Shown: positions 53,187 to 62,576, counted from the first letter of the stretch. The stretch: 64,000 bases of DNA from Deltaproteobacteria bacterium (GCA_002731275.1 PCBK01000033.1:24752-88751), one strand, 5' to 3'. Translations and numbers: made by a program. The notes: generated by a model from the letters alone, not told the origin.

Positions 53187-53477
53187 ATGACCTATATCAT
53201 CGCAGATCCATGTGTGGGTACTTGTGATACGGCCTGCCTCGACGTTTGTCCGGTAGATTGTATTCACGGCCCCCTATACACAGACCGAGCCGGTGCAGAG
53301 CTCCGGGACATCAAGCAACGTGAAGGGCACCAACTCTACATCGACCCAGACGAATGTATCGACTGTGGCGCGTGTGAGCCTGAGTGCCCTGTTGACGCGA
53401 TCTTTGAAGAGAGTGACGTCCCTGAAAAGTGGAAACATTTCATAGAAAAAAATGCTGCTTTCTTTCAAAAGGATTGA
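53187..53477 (+). CDS. Ferredoxin, FdxA-like (second of a tandem pair)
   Basis: A 96-residue paralogue of the preceding gene. Motifs are [19 protein letters not shown] and [12 protein letters not shown], with a shorter inter-cluster insert ([20 protein letters not shown]) and the shared [12 protein letters not shown] near the end. AGGAT lies six bases before the ATG. The pair probably arose by tandem duplication, and differences are concentrated in the insert and the last 15 residues, the surfaces that would define partners. A separate promoter was not found in the 26-base gap, so both ferredoxins are expected from one transcript. Confidence 0.92.
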   Translation: MTYIIADPCVGTCDTACLDVCPVDCIHGPLYTDRAGAELRDIKQREGHQLYIDPDECIDCGACEPECPVDAIFEESDVPEKWKHFIEKNAAFFQKD

Positions 53478-53606
53478 TCTCCTTCCCCTCGCTCCCCATC
53501 CTCATACACAGTTCCTTCTACACGCACCTCCTGGCGCGTGAATCAACCCATCTCACAACTATATATCCGATTGCTTTCACCCCAGGTGATATACAGGAGC
53601 GACATC

Positions 53607-54854
53607 ATGTCGATCATTTTTGTTCCTAAAGAAGTTACGCCTGACGAGACACGCGTCGCGGCCACTCCAGAGACTGTTAAGCAGCTCGTTAAGCGCGGAT
53701 TTCGTGTCCTTGTCCAACATGACGCGGGAAAAGGTTCCTTTCACTCCGACAACGACTACATCGACGCAGGCGCCGAGATTTGTCGCGAAGTCGAAGAAGG
53801 GTACAAGACCGCAGACGTCTTGTTGAAATTTCACGCCCCACAAGAGCACCCAGACTTCGGAAAACACGAGGTCTCTATGCTCAAAAAAGGCGCACTTGTC
53901 ATCTCATTCTTGTGGCCCTTGCAAGAACACGAAGATGTCAAACGACTCCAATCACACAACGTCACCAGCTTCGCGATGGATCAAATCCCCAGGATCTCGC
54001 GCGCACAAGACATGGACGCGCTCAGCTCACAGAGCAACATCGCCGGTTACAAAGCAGCCTTGATGGCAGCAGAAGCCCTGCCCAAACTGCTCCCCCTGAT
54101 GATGACCGCAGCGGGAACCATCAAGCCCGCCAAGATCGTGATCATGGGCGCTGGCGTCGCCGGTCTTCAGGCCATCGCGACAGCCAAACGACTCGGCGCA
54201 GTTGTCGAAGTCTCGGACATCCGCCCCGCTGTCAAAGAGCAAGTCCAGAGCCTCGGCGCCAAATTCATCGAAGTCGAGAGCGACGAAGCCCTCGAAGATG
54301 AAGGCGGATACGCCAAAGAAGTCTCCAAAGACTTCCTGCAAAAACAACAAGAAGTCGTCCGTCAACACGTCGTCGCTGCAGACGCGGTGATCACCACAGC
54401 GCTCGTCCCCGGAAAGCGCGCGCCTGTCCTGATCACCAAAGATATGGTCGAAGAGATGAAGCCCGGCAGCGTCATCGTCGACCTCGCAGCAGAGCAAGGC
54501 GGAAACTGCGAAGTCACAACGCTCAACCGACAGATCGTCCACAACGGCGTCATGGTCATCGGACACGCACAGCTCGCAGCCAAACTCCCCAAAGATGCTT
54601 CGGAGATGTACGCACGCAACATCCTCACTGTGCTCAAACACCTCTTCGACAAAGAGGCCAACTTGACACTCGACTTTGAAGACGAGATCACCGCAGGCTC
54701 GATCGTCACACATGACGGAGAGATCGTCTCTGCCCGTGTCCGTGAAGCGATGGAACTACCAGAACTAAAAAAAGAAGAAGCTCCCTCTGAAGATGAGTCT
54801 TCCACAGACGAAACAGACGGCAAAGCGTCCGAAGATGCTTCGAAGAAATCATAG
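53607..54854 (+). CDS. pntAA: NAD(P) transhydrogenase, alpha-1 subunit
   Basis: A 415-residue NAD(H)-binding subunit (domain I) of the proton-translocating transhydrogenase, which makes NADPH from NADH at the cost of proton-motive force. Visible motifs: the RAQDMDALSSQSNIAGYKA loop, the Rossmann GAGVAGLQAIATAKRLGAVVEVSDIRP and LITKDMVEEMKPGSVIVDLAAEQGGN. The end is acidic and Ser/Glu/Lys-rich and lacks membrane helices, as in other three-subunit enzymes. ATG 53607 has AGGAG with seven-base spacing; the longer in-frame start is unsupported. It is followed by the alpha-2 and beta subunits in order, a complete enzyme. Confidence 0.95.
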   Translation: MSIIFVPKEVTPDETRVAATPETVKQLVKRGFRVLVQHDAGKGSFHSDNDYIDAGAEICREVEEGYKTADVLLKFHAPQEHPDFGKHEVSMLKKGALVISFLWPLQEHEDVKRLQSHNVTSFAMDQIPRISRAQDMDALSSQSNIAGYKAALMAAEALPKLLPLMMTAAGTIKPAKIVIMGAGVAGLQAIATAKRLGAVVEVSDIRPAVKEQVQSLGAKFIEVESDEALEDEGGYAKEVSKDFLQKQQEVVRQHVVAADAVITTALVPGKRAPVLITKDMVEEMKPGSVIVDLAAEQGGNCEVTTLNRQIVHNGVMVIGHAQLAAKLPKDASEMYARNILTVLKHLFDKEANLTLDFEDEITAGSIVTHDGEIVSARVREAMELPELKKEEAPSEDESSTDETDGKASEDASKKS

Positions 54855-54916
54855 ACAATCACACCACTTTGTCCCTGCTCCCTCGCACACAAAGTGACGT
54901 ACTTTTGGAGTTATCC

Positions 54917-55486
54917 ATGCAAGACATGACACCCAAGATAACAACACTCTTTCTCGGAGTGATCGGGCTCTTCTCGGTGCTTTTCATGACACCGACATTG
55001 CACACAGCCCACGCTGACACTGCAAAGAGCCGCCCTGCAACCACGACAACAAAGACACAAGCCCCTCCAACACGCGCGAAGACCACAAAAGCCGCGAAGA
55101 CCACAAAAGCCGCGAAGACCACAAAAGCCGCGAAGACTACAAAAGCCGCGAAGACTACAAAAGCCGCGAAGACCACAAAAGCCAAAGGCAAGAGCAATGA
55201 AAGTCAAATGCCTTCATTTCTCTTTGGTTTGTATGTCTTTTTGCTCGCGGTCTTTGTCGGCTTTGAGTTGATTACCAAGGTCCCCCCTACACTGCACACA
55301 CCGCTGATGTCGGGTGCAAACGCGATTTCTGGGATCACAATCGTCGGTGCGCTTTACTGCGCACGTTCAAGTCAATTTACAGCTGCGAAGATCCTCGGTC
55401 TCTTTGCGGTCATCTGCGCCATGATCAACGTCGTCGGGGGCTTCCTCGTCACAGATCGCATGTTGCAGATGTTCAAAAAACGATAA
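54917..55486 (+). CDS. pntAB: NAD(P) transhydrogenase, alpha-2 subunit with signal peptide and KTTKAA repeat
   Basis: A 189-residue version of a subunit that is normally about 100 residues. The C-terminal 95 residues are the expected membrane part (LFGLYVFLLAVFVGFELI, PPTLHTPLMSGANAISGITIVGAL, three helices). In front is a signal peptide-like segment (ITTLFLGVIGLFSVLFM, cleavage near AHA) and then a Lys/Thr/Ala tandem repeat (about residues 54-92). In three-subunit transhydrogenases the alpha-2 N-terminus is expected outside the cytoplasm, so the extension should sit in the periplasm. ATG 54917 has TTGGAG six bases upstream, and no start exists between the repeat and the first normal helix that has a ribosome site. 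The repeat may bind the wall or outer membrane; this is inference. Confidence 0.9.
   Translation: MQDMTPKITTLFLGVIGLFSVLFMTPTLHTAHADTAKSRPATTTTKTQAPPTRAKTTKAAKTTKAAKTTKAAKTTKAAKTTKAAKTTKAKGKSNESQMPSFLFGLYVFLLAVFVGFELITKVPPTLHTPLMSGANAISGITIVGALYCARSSQFTAAKILGLFAVICAMINVVGGFLVTDRMLQMFKKR
55076..55183 (+). repeat. Six tandem 18-base units encoding KTTKAA
   Basis: Six consecutive copies of GCGAAGACCACAAAAGCC or a close variant (copies four and five have ACT for ACC), in frame within the transhydrogenase alpha-2 gene. The near identity implies recent expansion, and copy number may vary between strains. Confidence 0.95.
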
Positions 55487-55501
55487 GAAGGGACACATAC
55501 A

Positions 55502-56938
55502 ATGACTTGGATACATTTGTCTTATATGTTGGCTTCGGTCATCTTTATTTTGGGGATCAAACGTCTCTCCTCTGTTAAGACCGCACGCCAAGGGAATATC
55601 ATGGCCTCCGTCGCCATGCTCATCGCCATCGCGACGACCCTGATCGAGCTGCGACTCTTTCAAACGCCCTTTGATTTTGGGCTGATCATCATCGGTATCA
55701 TCGTCGGTACAGCGATCGGAGCCTGGATGGCGCTCAAAGTCGAAATGACTGAAATGCCCCAAATGGTCGCGATGTTTAACGGACTTGGTGGTGGCGCTTC
55801 TTTGCTCGTCGCCCTCTCCTACTTTTGGGAGAAACTGCTAGAATCCCCAGCAAACGCCAACCTCGCGCCCTACCAGGTGCTCGGGACAGACGGCGCCATC
55901 TCGATGCTCTTGTCCATCTTGATCGGTGGCGTCACGCTGACAGGTTCGGTGATCGCATACGGAAAACTGCAAGGGGTCAAATGGGTTCCCGACAAACCCG
56001 TGCTGTTCCCCGGTCGCCACGCGCTCAACGCCGCCCTCTTTTTCGGTTCCTTTGGGCTCGGTTACCTGACCTTCTTCGGTAGCACATCAAGCGCGTCGAT
56101 GATCATCTTCCTGCTCTTGATGTCCATCGTCTGCTTGATCCTCGGTGTGTTGCTCGTCGTCTCGATCGGTGGTGCCGATATGCCCGTCGTCATCTCTCTG
56201 CTCAACTCCTACTCAGGACTCGCAGCCGCGATGACAGGTTTTATCATCAGCAACAACGTCTTGATCATCAGTGGTTCGCTCGTCGGAGCCTCAGGTATCA
56301 TCCTGACCAACATTATGTGCAAAGCGATGAACCGTTCACTCACCAACGTCCTCTTCGGTGGCTTTGGTGGAGAAGACTCTGGCTCTGCTGACAACCGCGA
56401 ATACTCCTCGATCAAAAGCACAGGTGCAGAAGAGGTCGCGATGGTTCTCGACGCTTGCACCTCTGTGATCGTTGTCCCTGGATACGGAATGGCCGTTGCC
56501 CAAGCACAACACGCAGTCAGAGAGCTCGGCGACTTGCTCCAAAAACGTGGATGCTCCGTCAAATACGCAATCCACCCCGTCGCAGGTAGGATGCCTGGAC
56601 ACATGAACGTCCTCCTCGCAGAGGCGAGCATCCCCTACGAACAACTCGTTGAAATGGACGATATCAACAGCGAATTCAAGAACACGGATATGGCGATCAT
56701 TTTGGGCGCCAACGATGTCGTCAACCCCGACGCGCTCGACAAAAAGGACAGCCCGATTTACGGAATGCCCATCCTCCACGTGCACGAAGCCAAGTCCGTT
56801 GTCGTGATCAAACGAAGCCTCTCACCAGGATTCGCCAAGATCCGTAACCCACTGTTCGAAGCGCCTAACGCGATGATGTTCTTTAGTGATGGCCGCAAAG
56901 CCATAGAAGACCTCGTACGGGAAGTCAAAGACCTCTAA
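55502..56938 (+). CDS. pntB: NAD(P) transhydrogenase, beta subunit
   Basis: A 478-residue membrane subunit with about nine helices in the first 270 residues (domain II, the proton channel) and the NADP(H)-binding domain III at the end. Recognisable motifs: FNGLGGGAS, the SLLNSYSGLAAAMTGF helix, VIVVPGYGMAVAQAQHAV (the NADP fingerprint), HPVAGRMPGHMNVLLAEA, GANDVVNP and VVVIKRSLSPGFA. AAGGG is nine bases before the ATG and the gap to the alpha-2 gene is only 15 bases. Together with pntAA and pntAB this is a complete and apparently functional enzyme. Confidence 0.96.
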   Translation: MTWIHLSYMLASVIFILGIKRLSSVKTARQGNIMASVAMLIAIATTLIELRLFQTPFDFGLIIIGIIVGTAIGAWMALKVEMTEMPQMVAMFNGLGGGASLLVALSYFWEKLLESPANANLAPYQVLGTDGAISMLLSILIGGVTLTGSVIAYGKLQGVKWVPDKPVLFPGRHALNAALFFGSFGLGYLTFFGSTSSASMIIFLLLMSIVCLILGVLLVVSIGGADMPVVISLLNSYSGLAAAMTGFIISNNVLIISGSLVGASGIILTNIMCKAMNRSLTNVLFGGFGGEDSGSADNREYSSIKSTGAEEVAMVLDACTSVIVVPGYGMAVAQAQHAVRELGDLLQKRGCSVKYAIHPVAGRMPGHMNVLLAEASIPYEQLVEMDDINSEFKNTDMAIILGANDVVNPDALDKKDSPIYGMPILHVHEAKSVVVIKRSLSPGFAKIRNPLFEAPNAMMFFSDGRKAIEDLVREVKDL

Positions 56939-56971
56939 TCCCCTCCCCTCACAGTTTCCCCCCAAAGCAGC

Positions 56972-58798
56972 TTACTGACAATATCCCATCGAGTTGCGGT
57001 TCTTGTCCTGGAGTGGAAAATTCACACATCCAAGTGTCCCACAATCTCGCCTTGGAAAATCCTGATCACAGAGCTTGTAACACCTACCTTGGCTTCCATT
57101 TCCAATGGGCACACAACCATACCCATCCCGACAACCTCTGGTGGATGAACAACTATACGGAGTACACGACGTTCCACGCCCTCCCCCGCCAATGGGCAAA
57201 CATACAAATGAGGCCTTGCCCCAAGGCACACATTGCTGTCCTTTCTCGCAATTGAGTGTAAACGGGCTACATGGATCACTCGGAAAACACACAGGCTTGC
57301 CACTCTTTTGGGGCAAGCAAAAGTAGCCATTTGGACAGGCCGAGGTGTCACAAGGTTGACGGCAGATCCCAATCTTCACCTTCGCACACCACGCGGTCCC
57401 GCCGCGATAACAGACCAATGGCGACTCACATGAAGATTCATGTTCACAGGGGTCACCGAGCTTGTGAGGGATGATGCAACGATGTCCCAGACATTGATAA
57501 GGCGGGTCATTGGCAGGACACTCGCTCGCTGTCTTGCAACCGAGGATAAACAGACGTTTGACGATCGTTTGGTTTTGGTTGATATCTGTCGCGACGACGA
57601 CCAACTTCCTCTTGCCAGCACCGTAAAGAGACACACCTGCTGGGATACTCGTCTCAAACAGTGAGCCCTGATGCTTCTCTCCTGTCGTGTGCAAGATGTT
57701 GTCGATCCGTTGTCCGTTCTCGTTTTCGAGATAGAAGTCCACTCTCCCCACGCCTGCATCATCCCACACCTTCGCCTGAAACTTCACCTCACCAGAGTAG
57801 GCAGCGTTGGTTTGTGGCAACACGATTTGTACTTCGGGTGGTTTCGCGTCCACGACGACTTCGATAGATGGTGGATCTTTGGTGATATTTCCAGCCTTGT
57901 CAATTGCAGAAGCTGTCAGTGTCACACGCCCATTGTGCGTATTACCCGTCAAGTCCACAGGGATCTGGAAGGGTGGCTTGTCGACCTGCCCAACGATTTT
58001 TTCGCCGACTTTGACCTCCACCTTTTGGATACCAAACTCATCCTCAATCTCCAGGTTCGCGGAGAACTTTACAGGGACCGTTGAACCTTCTTGGGAGGGG
58101 TACACAAACCGCAGCCGAGGTCCAAGGCGATCGATGTGCACACTGCACACAGTCGTCGCTCCACGAAAGATCCCCTTGGCAGCGACGGCTGAGATGTAAA
58201 TTTCCTCGCCATGTTTGTACTTTGAGAGATCCACTTTGAGAACATAAGGCCCCTCTTCAAGACGCGACAGCAACGTCCCTTGCACAAAGAAATCGATTGG
58301 CGTAGAAGGAAGCAGCGTGGAAAAATCGAGCCATTCGATCTTGAGCTCAACTTCATCCCTCGCGACGAGAGGCTGGTTCAGACAATTGGGGAAGCGCAAT
58401 CGCGCCGTCTGATTGACAATCCACAGCGGCTCCACCGTACGGAGCAATACACGACCGTCGTGTAGAAGGACCTGTACTTCGAGACGGTAGACACCATCCT
58501 TGTCCCGGGCTGTGTCCCAATCCAGATAAAAAGGCTCTCCCTCTTTTCGCCCAAGGAGTCGTGGCCTGATCAATGGATCATTGTCAGGAAGAGCGACAAC
58601 CTGCGCCAATATCTCTTTGACGAGTTTGGGTGAAGAGACCTTGATCTCCACACCGACCACACCACGCAAAAACTGCTTCTCAACAGGTTCACGGACCGTA
58701 ACATCAATGTCGTCGATAGGACTCCCACAAGAAGACACAACGACGCCAACCAAACACAGAAGGCAAAAAGAGACTGTCAACCAACGTACAGAGCTCAT
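56972..58798 (-). CDS. Ig-like and Cys-rich lipoprotein, third gene of a coupled triad
   Basis: A 608-residue lipoprotein with signal peptide ending in VVSSC. Residues 30-430 contain Ig-like/cadherin-like beta domains recognisable by AVDKAGN-like ends: ASAIDKAGNITKDP and VVATDINQN. The last 170 residues hold at least three Cys-rich modules (CPANDPPYQCLGHRC, CQ/CPNGYFCLPQKSGK, CRDGYGCVPIGNG). The ATG at 58798 overlaps the stop of the middle gene as ATGA. It has the same layout as the first gene of the triad (60663-62576), and their Cys-rich ends align (GxCVPIGN...G, C..P.GYFC), so they are paralogues. Both are likely attached to the outer membrane. Function is unknown. Confidence 0.85.
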   Translation of the reverse strand: MSSVRWLTVSFCLLCLVGVVVSSCGSPIDDIDVTVREPVEKQFLRGVVGVEIKVSSPKLVKEILAQVVALPDNDPLIRPRLLGRKEGEPFYLDWDTARDKDGVYRLEVQVLLHDGRVLLRTVEPLWIVNQTARLRFPNCLNQPLVARDEVELKIEWLDFSTLLPSTPIDFFVQGTLLSRLEEGPYVLKVDLSKYKHGEEIYISAVAAKGIFRGATTVCSVHIDRLGPRLRFVYPSQEGSTVPVKFSANLEIEDEFGIQKVEVKVGEKIVGQVDKPPFQIPVDLTGNTHNGRVTLTASAIDKAGNITKDPPSIEVVVDAKPPEVQIVLPQTNAAYSGEVKFQAKVWDDAGVGRVDFYLENENGQRIDNILHTTGEKHQGSLFETSIPAGVSLYGAGKRKLVVVATDINQNQTIVKRLFILGCKTASECPANDPPYQCLGHRCIIPHKLGDPCEHESSCESPLVCYRGGTAWCAKVKIGICRQPCDTSACPNGYFCLPQKSGKPVCFPSDPCSPFTLNCEKGQQCVPWGKASFVCLPIGGGGRGTSCTPYSCSSTRGCRDGYGCVPIGNGSQGRCYKLCDQDFPRRDCGTLGCVNFPLQDKNRNSMGYCQ

Positions 58799-60666
58799 GG
58801 CGTCACCGTAAATTGCCAGAGAGAACCATCTCCGGGACAAGCCACCCACACGATGCGTTGACCTTTCGCGTCGACATTCCCGATCGCCATGCCAAGAGGC
58901 CCCAACCCCACCTTGATCACACGCGCGAGTTTTTGCTTGTCCATATCAAACATCGACACTTCACTACCATCCCGATGACCGACAAACGCGACCCCATCAG
59001 CCGCGATAACATGTCCTGGTTTTCGCACCAGACCTTTTTCATCTTTGACCTGCAGAGGAGGCTGCGTCAAACCAATCGAGAAATTCAAGATCGCGACCTG
59101 TTTTTGCACAGGGTCTGCAGCGAGCGTCCTTTGGGTCTTGTCATCGACCGCAAAATACGCGTACGTCCCAGGCAGTTTGACGAACTGCGTGCTGTCCTCT
59201 TTCATATTGAGTGTATCGATAAAATGAACGCCTTTATCGGAGATAAGCAGTCCATATGTGCCCTGTTGATGAAGGCTCGCGCTGATGTGTGTCCAATCGG
59301 AAAACGCTGCACAGCTCGACCTTCCGCCAGAGGTCGGTGTCAGACAAGCCCCGAAGACATCCTTTCCAAGTAGATCCTTACCAGCATACCGCGTCAACAA
59401 ACGCCCCCCAATATCACCGATTCCTGCGGCATGAGAGGTTTGGGAAAAGAGCGTCAACCCAGTCGCGGTCGCTTTATCGACATCCAGCTTATAGAGCTTG
59501 CTCTCCGTCACGACGTAAAACGTACCACTTACAAACCGCAGCCCGTAGGGTGCTTCAGGGATGGAGATCTCTGTTTTGCGCTTGGGAGATTGTGTCGAGA
59601 TATCAAAGAGCACGACCTTTTTGTCGTCGCGTAAACTCACAGCCAAATACTTTGTTCCAACAGCAAGCTCGTGGGGAAATCCACCCAAATCAGTGACCTT
59701 GCTTGCGACAAAGGGGCACGTATTGTCGATCTGGCCATCACAATCATTGTCGATCGCGTCTCCACAGACTTCCTGGACAGGAGCTTGGTTCGATTTACAG
59801 ACGAGCGCCTTTTTCGCGACATCGCAGGCTCTCTTGCCGTCTTTACAAATCCCCCCTAAACCAGTCAGGCACACCTCCCCCAACCCTTTGACGTCGTCGA
59901 CGATACCATTGCAGTCATCGTCGATACCATTACAGCTCTCTGTTTGAGGCTGTCCATCTCCAACACATTCAAGCCACTTGCCGTCCTGACAGGCCTGGTT
60001 GCCTTCAACACACGCGCCTTTTCCCCGAAGATCCTGGGTGCCTGTAAAGCACGGGCGGACGAGAGGCTTGTCGTCGTCTCCTTCATCGATCGCACCGTCG
60101 CAGTCGCTGTCAATACTATCGCACTGTTCAGCGCTCGGAAGAATCTGCCCTTGACAGTCCCCCCAACTCCCGGTGCTATTACATGTTTGCGTTCCTTTTT
60201 TACATTGTGTACCAGGGAAAGAGAGCGTTTTCTCATTCCCATCGTAACACTCGCGGGTCGATCCAGGACGGCACTCGATGCTAATACACTCTGGTTCATC
60301 GGTCCGGCCGTCACAGTTGTCATCCTTTTTGTTTCCACAAACCTCCTGCACCGCAGGATTGATCAAGCCATCACCGTCATCACAATCGAGGGGCACAGGG
60401 AACCCATCTTTGTCATCATCTTTGAGCGCTTCGGAGCATTGATGTGCTTGGCAAAGTTGGCCTTTTGGACATTCGATACTGTACCGACATCCTTCCGCAC
60501 AGGTCCTGTCATTGCGGCAAAAATACCCCCAAGGACAATCATCATCCTCTTCACAGGCCTGTCCATACGCTCCACAAGCCAGCAGACCCAATCCGCACAA
60601 AGAGAGACCAAACAACATCATCACATACAAAATACGCATTCTCATACATCGAATCCTTACCATCAT
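58795..60666 (-). CDS. DCDG-repeat and beta-propeller lipoprotein, middle gene of a coupled triad
   Basis: A 623-residue lipoprotein with signal peptide ending in GLLAC. Cys-rich modules (CEEDDDCPWGYFC, CRYSIECPKGQLC) come first, then MopE-like metal-binding repeats (LDCDDGDGLINPAVQEVCGNKKDDNC..., QCDSIDSDCDGAID, SCNGIDDDCNGIVDD, VCGDAIDNDCDGQIDNTC). The second half is beta-rich with repeats of about 45 residues (KYLAVSLRDDKKVVLFDIS, TFYVVTESKLYKLDVDKA, GVAFVGHRDGSEVSMFDMDKQKLARVIKVG), a likely seven-bladed propeller. The ATG at 60666 overlaps the preceding stop as ATGA, which favours it over the ATG seven codons later. Overlaps on both sides suggest a fixed ratio with its two neighbours. Confidence 0.87.
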   Translation of the reverse strand: MMVRIRCMRMRILYVMMLFGLSLCGLGLLACGAYGQACEEDDDCPWGYFCRNDRTCAEGCRYSIECPKGQLCQAHQCSEALKDDDKDGFPVPLDCDDGDGLINPAVQEVCGNKKDDNCDGRTDEPECISIECRPGSTRECYDGNEKTLSFPGTQCKKGTQTCNSTGSWGDCQGQILPSAEQCDSIDSDCDGAIDEGDDDKPLVRPCFTGTQDLRGKGACVEGNQACQDGKWLECVGDGQPQTESCNGIDDDCNGIVDDVKGLGEVCLTGLGGICKDGKRACDVAKKALVCKSNQAPVQEVCGDAIDNDCDGQIDNTCPFVASKVTDLGGFPHELAVGTKYLAVSLRDDKKVVLFDISTQSPKRKTEISIPEAPYGLRFVSGTFYVVTESKLYKLDVDKATATGLTLFSQTSHAAGIGDIGGRLLTRYAGKDLLGKDVFGACLTPTSGGRSSCAAFSDWTHISASLHQQGTYGLLISDKGVHFIDTLNMKEDSTQFVKLPGTYAYFAVDDKTQRTLAADPVQKQVAILNFSIGLTQPPLQVKDEKGLVRKPGHVIAADGVAFVGHRDGSEVSMFDMDKQKLARVIKVGLGPLGMAIGNVDAKGQRIVWVACPGDGSLWQFTVTP

Positions 60667-62576
60667 GGGCTACACACCCCATACTGCAGTTTTCCGCCGC
60701 CAAAGCTCCACTGCAAAGGAGAGCATCGACTTCCTGTGGGACATCGTGGATTGTCGAGAAGACAGGCTTTCATACAAGAAGTCGTCCCTAGATTGAGCAA
60801 GTACACACACCACGAGCCACGTCGGCAATTCCCAGACGCAGAGCAATTTTCCCCACAGGCTTTACCATTGGCGACATTCCCAATAGGGACACACATGCCG
60901 GCATCATCGTCAGCAGGTACACAGTGCTTACCTGCTCCGCAGTTTTCCTTCACGAGTGGCACACATGGATCACCAGGCATACATACTTTCAGGGATTTGG
61001 AGCAATAATAGGTGGGAGGACAGGCGTCTGAGGAGACAAACTTGTTTCCGGGATTACATCGTTGACGACAAAATGAACCCTTTGCAGAGGAGCTACAAAC
61101 AGGCAGAGAGCCAGGAGTACAAGCGAGCCCAATGGCGCAGGGAGTGTTGGTATTGCAAGGTTCATTGAGTCCAGCAGGTGTCAGACATTGGTAGCGATGA
61201 CAAACTTTCCCGACAGGACAATCCGTCGAGTCACCACATCCGACCAAAAATAACCTCGTGCGCTCTGCTACGTTCCCGGACTTATCGGTTGCGCGGACGA
61301 CAAATGAATGCTTCCCATACCCAAACTTCTTGCGCACATCGGACACATCCACAGAGGGTGTAAACTCGGACTGATTGACGACTTTTTCGAGCAGCGCGAT
61401 CTTCTTTCCGCCAGCCTTCACAAATAGCTCGACTTTTTCGAGCAGATGGTTGTCCGTGATCCTTGCCGTGAAAGATGAGCTCGTCCACAAGAGCTCACTT
61501 TGTCCAGGAGAGCGGATAAAAATCTCTGGTACAACAGGATCTACCCTAACACGAAGCTGTGCGGCTGGCTCGCTGATGTTTCCAGCGAGGTCAACGGCAC
61601 GTGCGGTCAAAACAATAGGTTGCTCTGTTTTGTAGGCATCGGAGAGCGAAACTTCGATCGGAAACAGGGGTGAATCTCTCCCGACGAGAGGGGCATACCC
61701 GACTTGACACTCTCCCTGTTCTTCGCTCTGTGAGAGATTGGTGCTTTGTGTCTCGACCTTCTGACAGGCCACCCCATCCACCCACAGACGGACCTCCCGC
61801 ACACCAAAACGATCGTACGCGTCAAACTTCACCGTAAACTTTTTTCCGAGCAAGACATCGCTCTGTGCGGGTTCGCGGAATTGGACAGTTGGAGCGGTGT
61901 TATCGACGATCGGAAAGCAACGAATACGGCGGCGGTTTCCTTTGTAATCTTCCCCTTCTGCCGCGACACTCAGGCGTTCGCCATCTGCATATGTGAGCGT
62001 CGAGACCAAGAACCGATAGGGAGCTTTGGAGTCGAGTGTTTCCGGACCTTTGATGCTATTGACAAAGAGCTTGGGAGCACCACTGAGGAGGGTCTCCTGT
62101 TCACTGACAGAGACGACGAGTGAGTGGATCCCCCGGATAAATTGGCCATCGTGACAATTCACAAACCACATCCGAGGGGGTTCATTGCTCACCTGTATCA
62201 ACCGCAGGGTGGAGAGGTGCTCTCCTCCACCTTCGTCGTATGCGATGGCCTGTACACGATAAAATCCGTCGGGGACTTGAAAGCTGTTCCACTCGAAGGT
62301 GTAGGGTTTTTTGTGCAGCTCAGCGATGCGACGGGTCTCCGCGACTTTCCCAGGGAGGGCTTGCGGTGTGATCTGTACGACGACAAAGCGCGTCGCGTCG
62401 TCAGGAGACACGGAGACTTCAAAGGGAACTTTCCCCGAAACGGGTCCAGGTGTAGGTTTGAGGAGTTTGACGTCGAGTGTGACCCCCTTCAGCGCGTCGA
62501 CCCCACAATCACACGCCCCAACAGTCAAAAACAACAAGGCAAGAGAAAACCACAAATACCATAAACGTCTGTTCAT
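60663..62576 (-). CDS. Ig-like and Cys-rich lipoprotein, first gene of a coupled triad
   Basis: A 637-residue lipoprotein; signal peptide with lipobox TVGAC just before a short CDCG sequence. Ig-like beta domains run from about 35 to 430 (SVSPDDATRFVVVQITPQ, VSVSEQETLLSGAPKLFVN, LTARAVDLAGNISEP, VRATDKSGNVAE). The Cys-rich tail begins near CGDSTDCPVGKVCHRYQC and includes CPPTYYCSKSLKVC, HCVPADDDAGMCVPIGN and CPTGSRCSP. ATG 62576 follows AGGAT with eight bases. It heads a three-gene unit in which both junctions are four-base overlaps. Upstream are several AAAAAGTC repeats (62617-62690) that could be operator sites. Confidence 0.86.
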   Translation of the reverse strand: MNRRLWYLWFSLALLFLTVGACDCGVDALKGVTLDVKLLKPTPGPVSGKVPFEVSVSPDDATRFVVVQITPQALPGKVAETRRIAELHKKPYTFEWNSFQVPDGFYRVQAIAYDEGGGEHLSTLRLIQVSNEPPRMWFVNCHDGQFIRGIHSLVVSVSEQETLLSGAPKLFVNSIKGPETLDSKAPYRFLVSTLTYADGERLSVAAEGEDYKGNRRRIRCFPIVDNTAPTVQFREPAQSDVLLGKKFTVKFDAYDRFGVREVRLWVDGVACQKVETQSTNLSQSEEQGECQVGYAPLVGRDSPLFPIEVSLSDAYKTEQPIVLTARAVDLAGNISEPAAQLRVRVDPVVPEIFIRSPGQSELLWTSSSFTARITDNHLLEKVELFVKAGGKKIALLEKVVNQSEFTPSVDVSDVRKKFGYGKHSFVVRATDKSGNVAERTRLFLVGCGDSTDCPVGKVCHRYQCLTPAGLNEPCNTNTPCAIGLACTPGSLPVCSSSAKGSFCRQRCNPGNKFVSSDACPPTYYCSKSLKVCMPGDPCVPLVKENCGAGKHCVPADDDAGMCVPIGNVANGKACGENCSASGNCRRGSWCVYLLNLGTTSCMKACLLDNPRCPTGSRCSPLQWSFGGGKLQYGVCSP

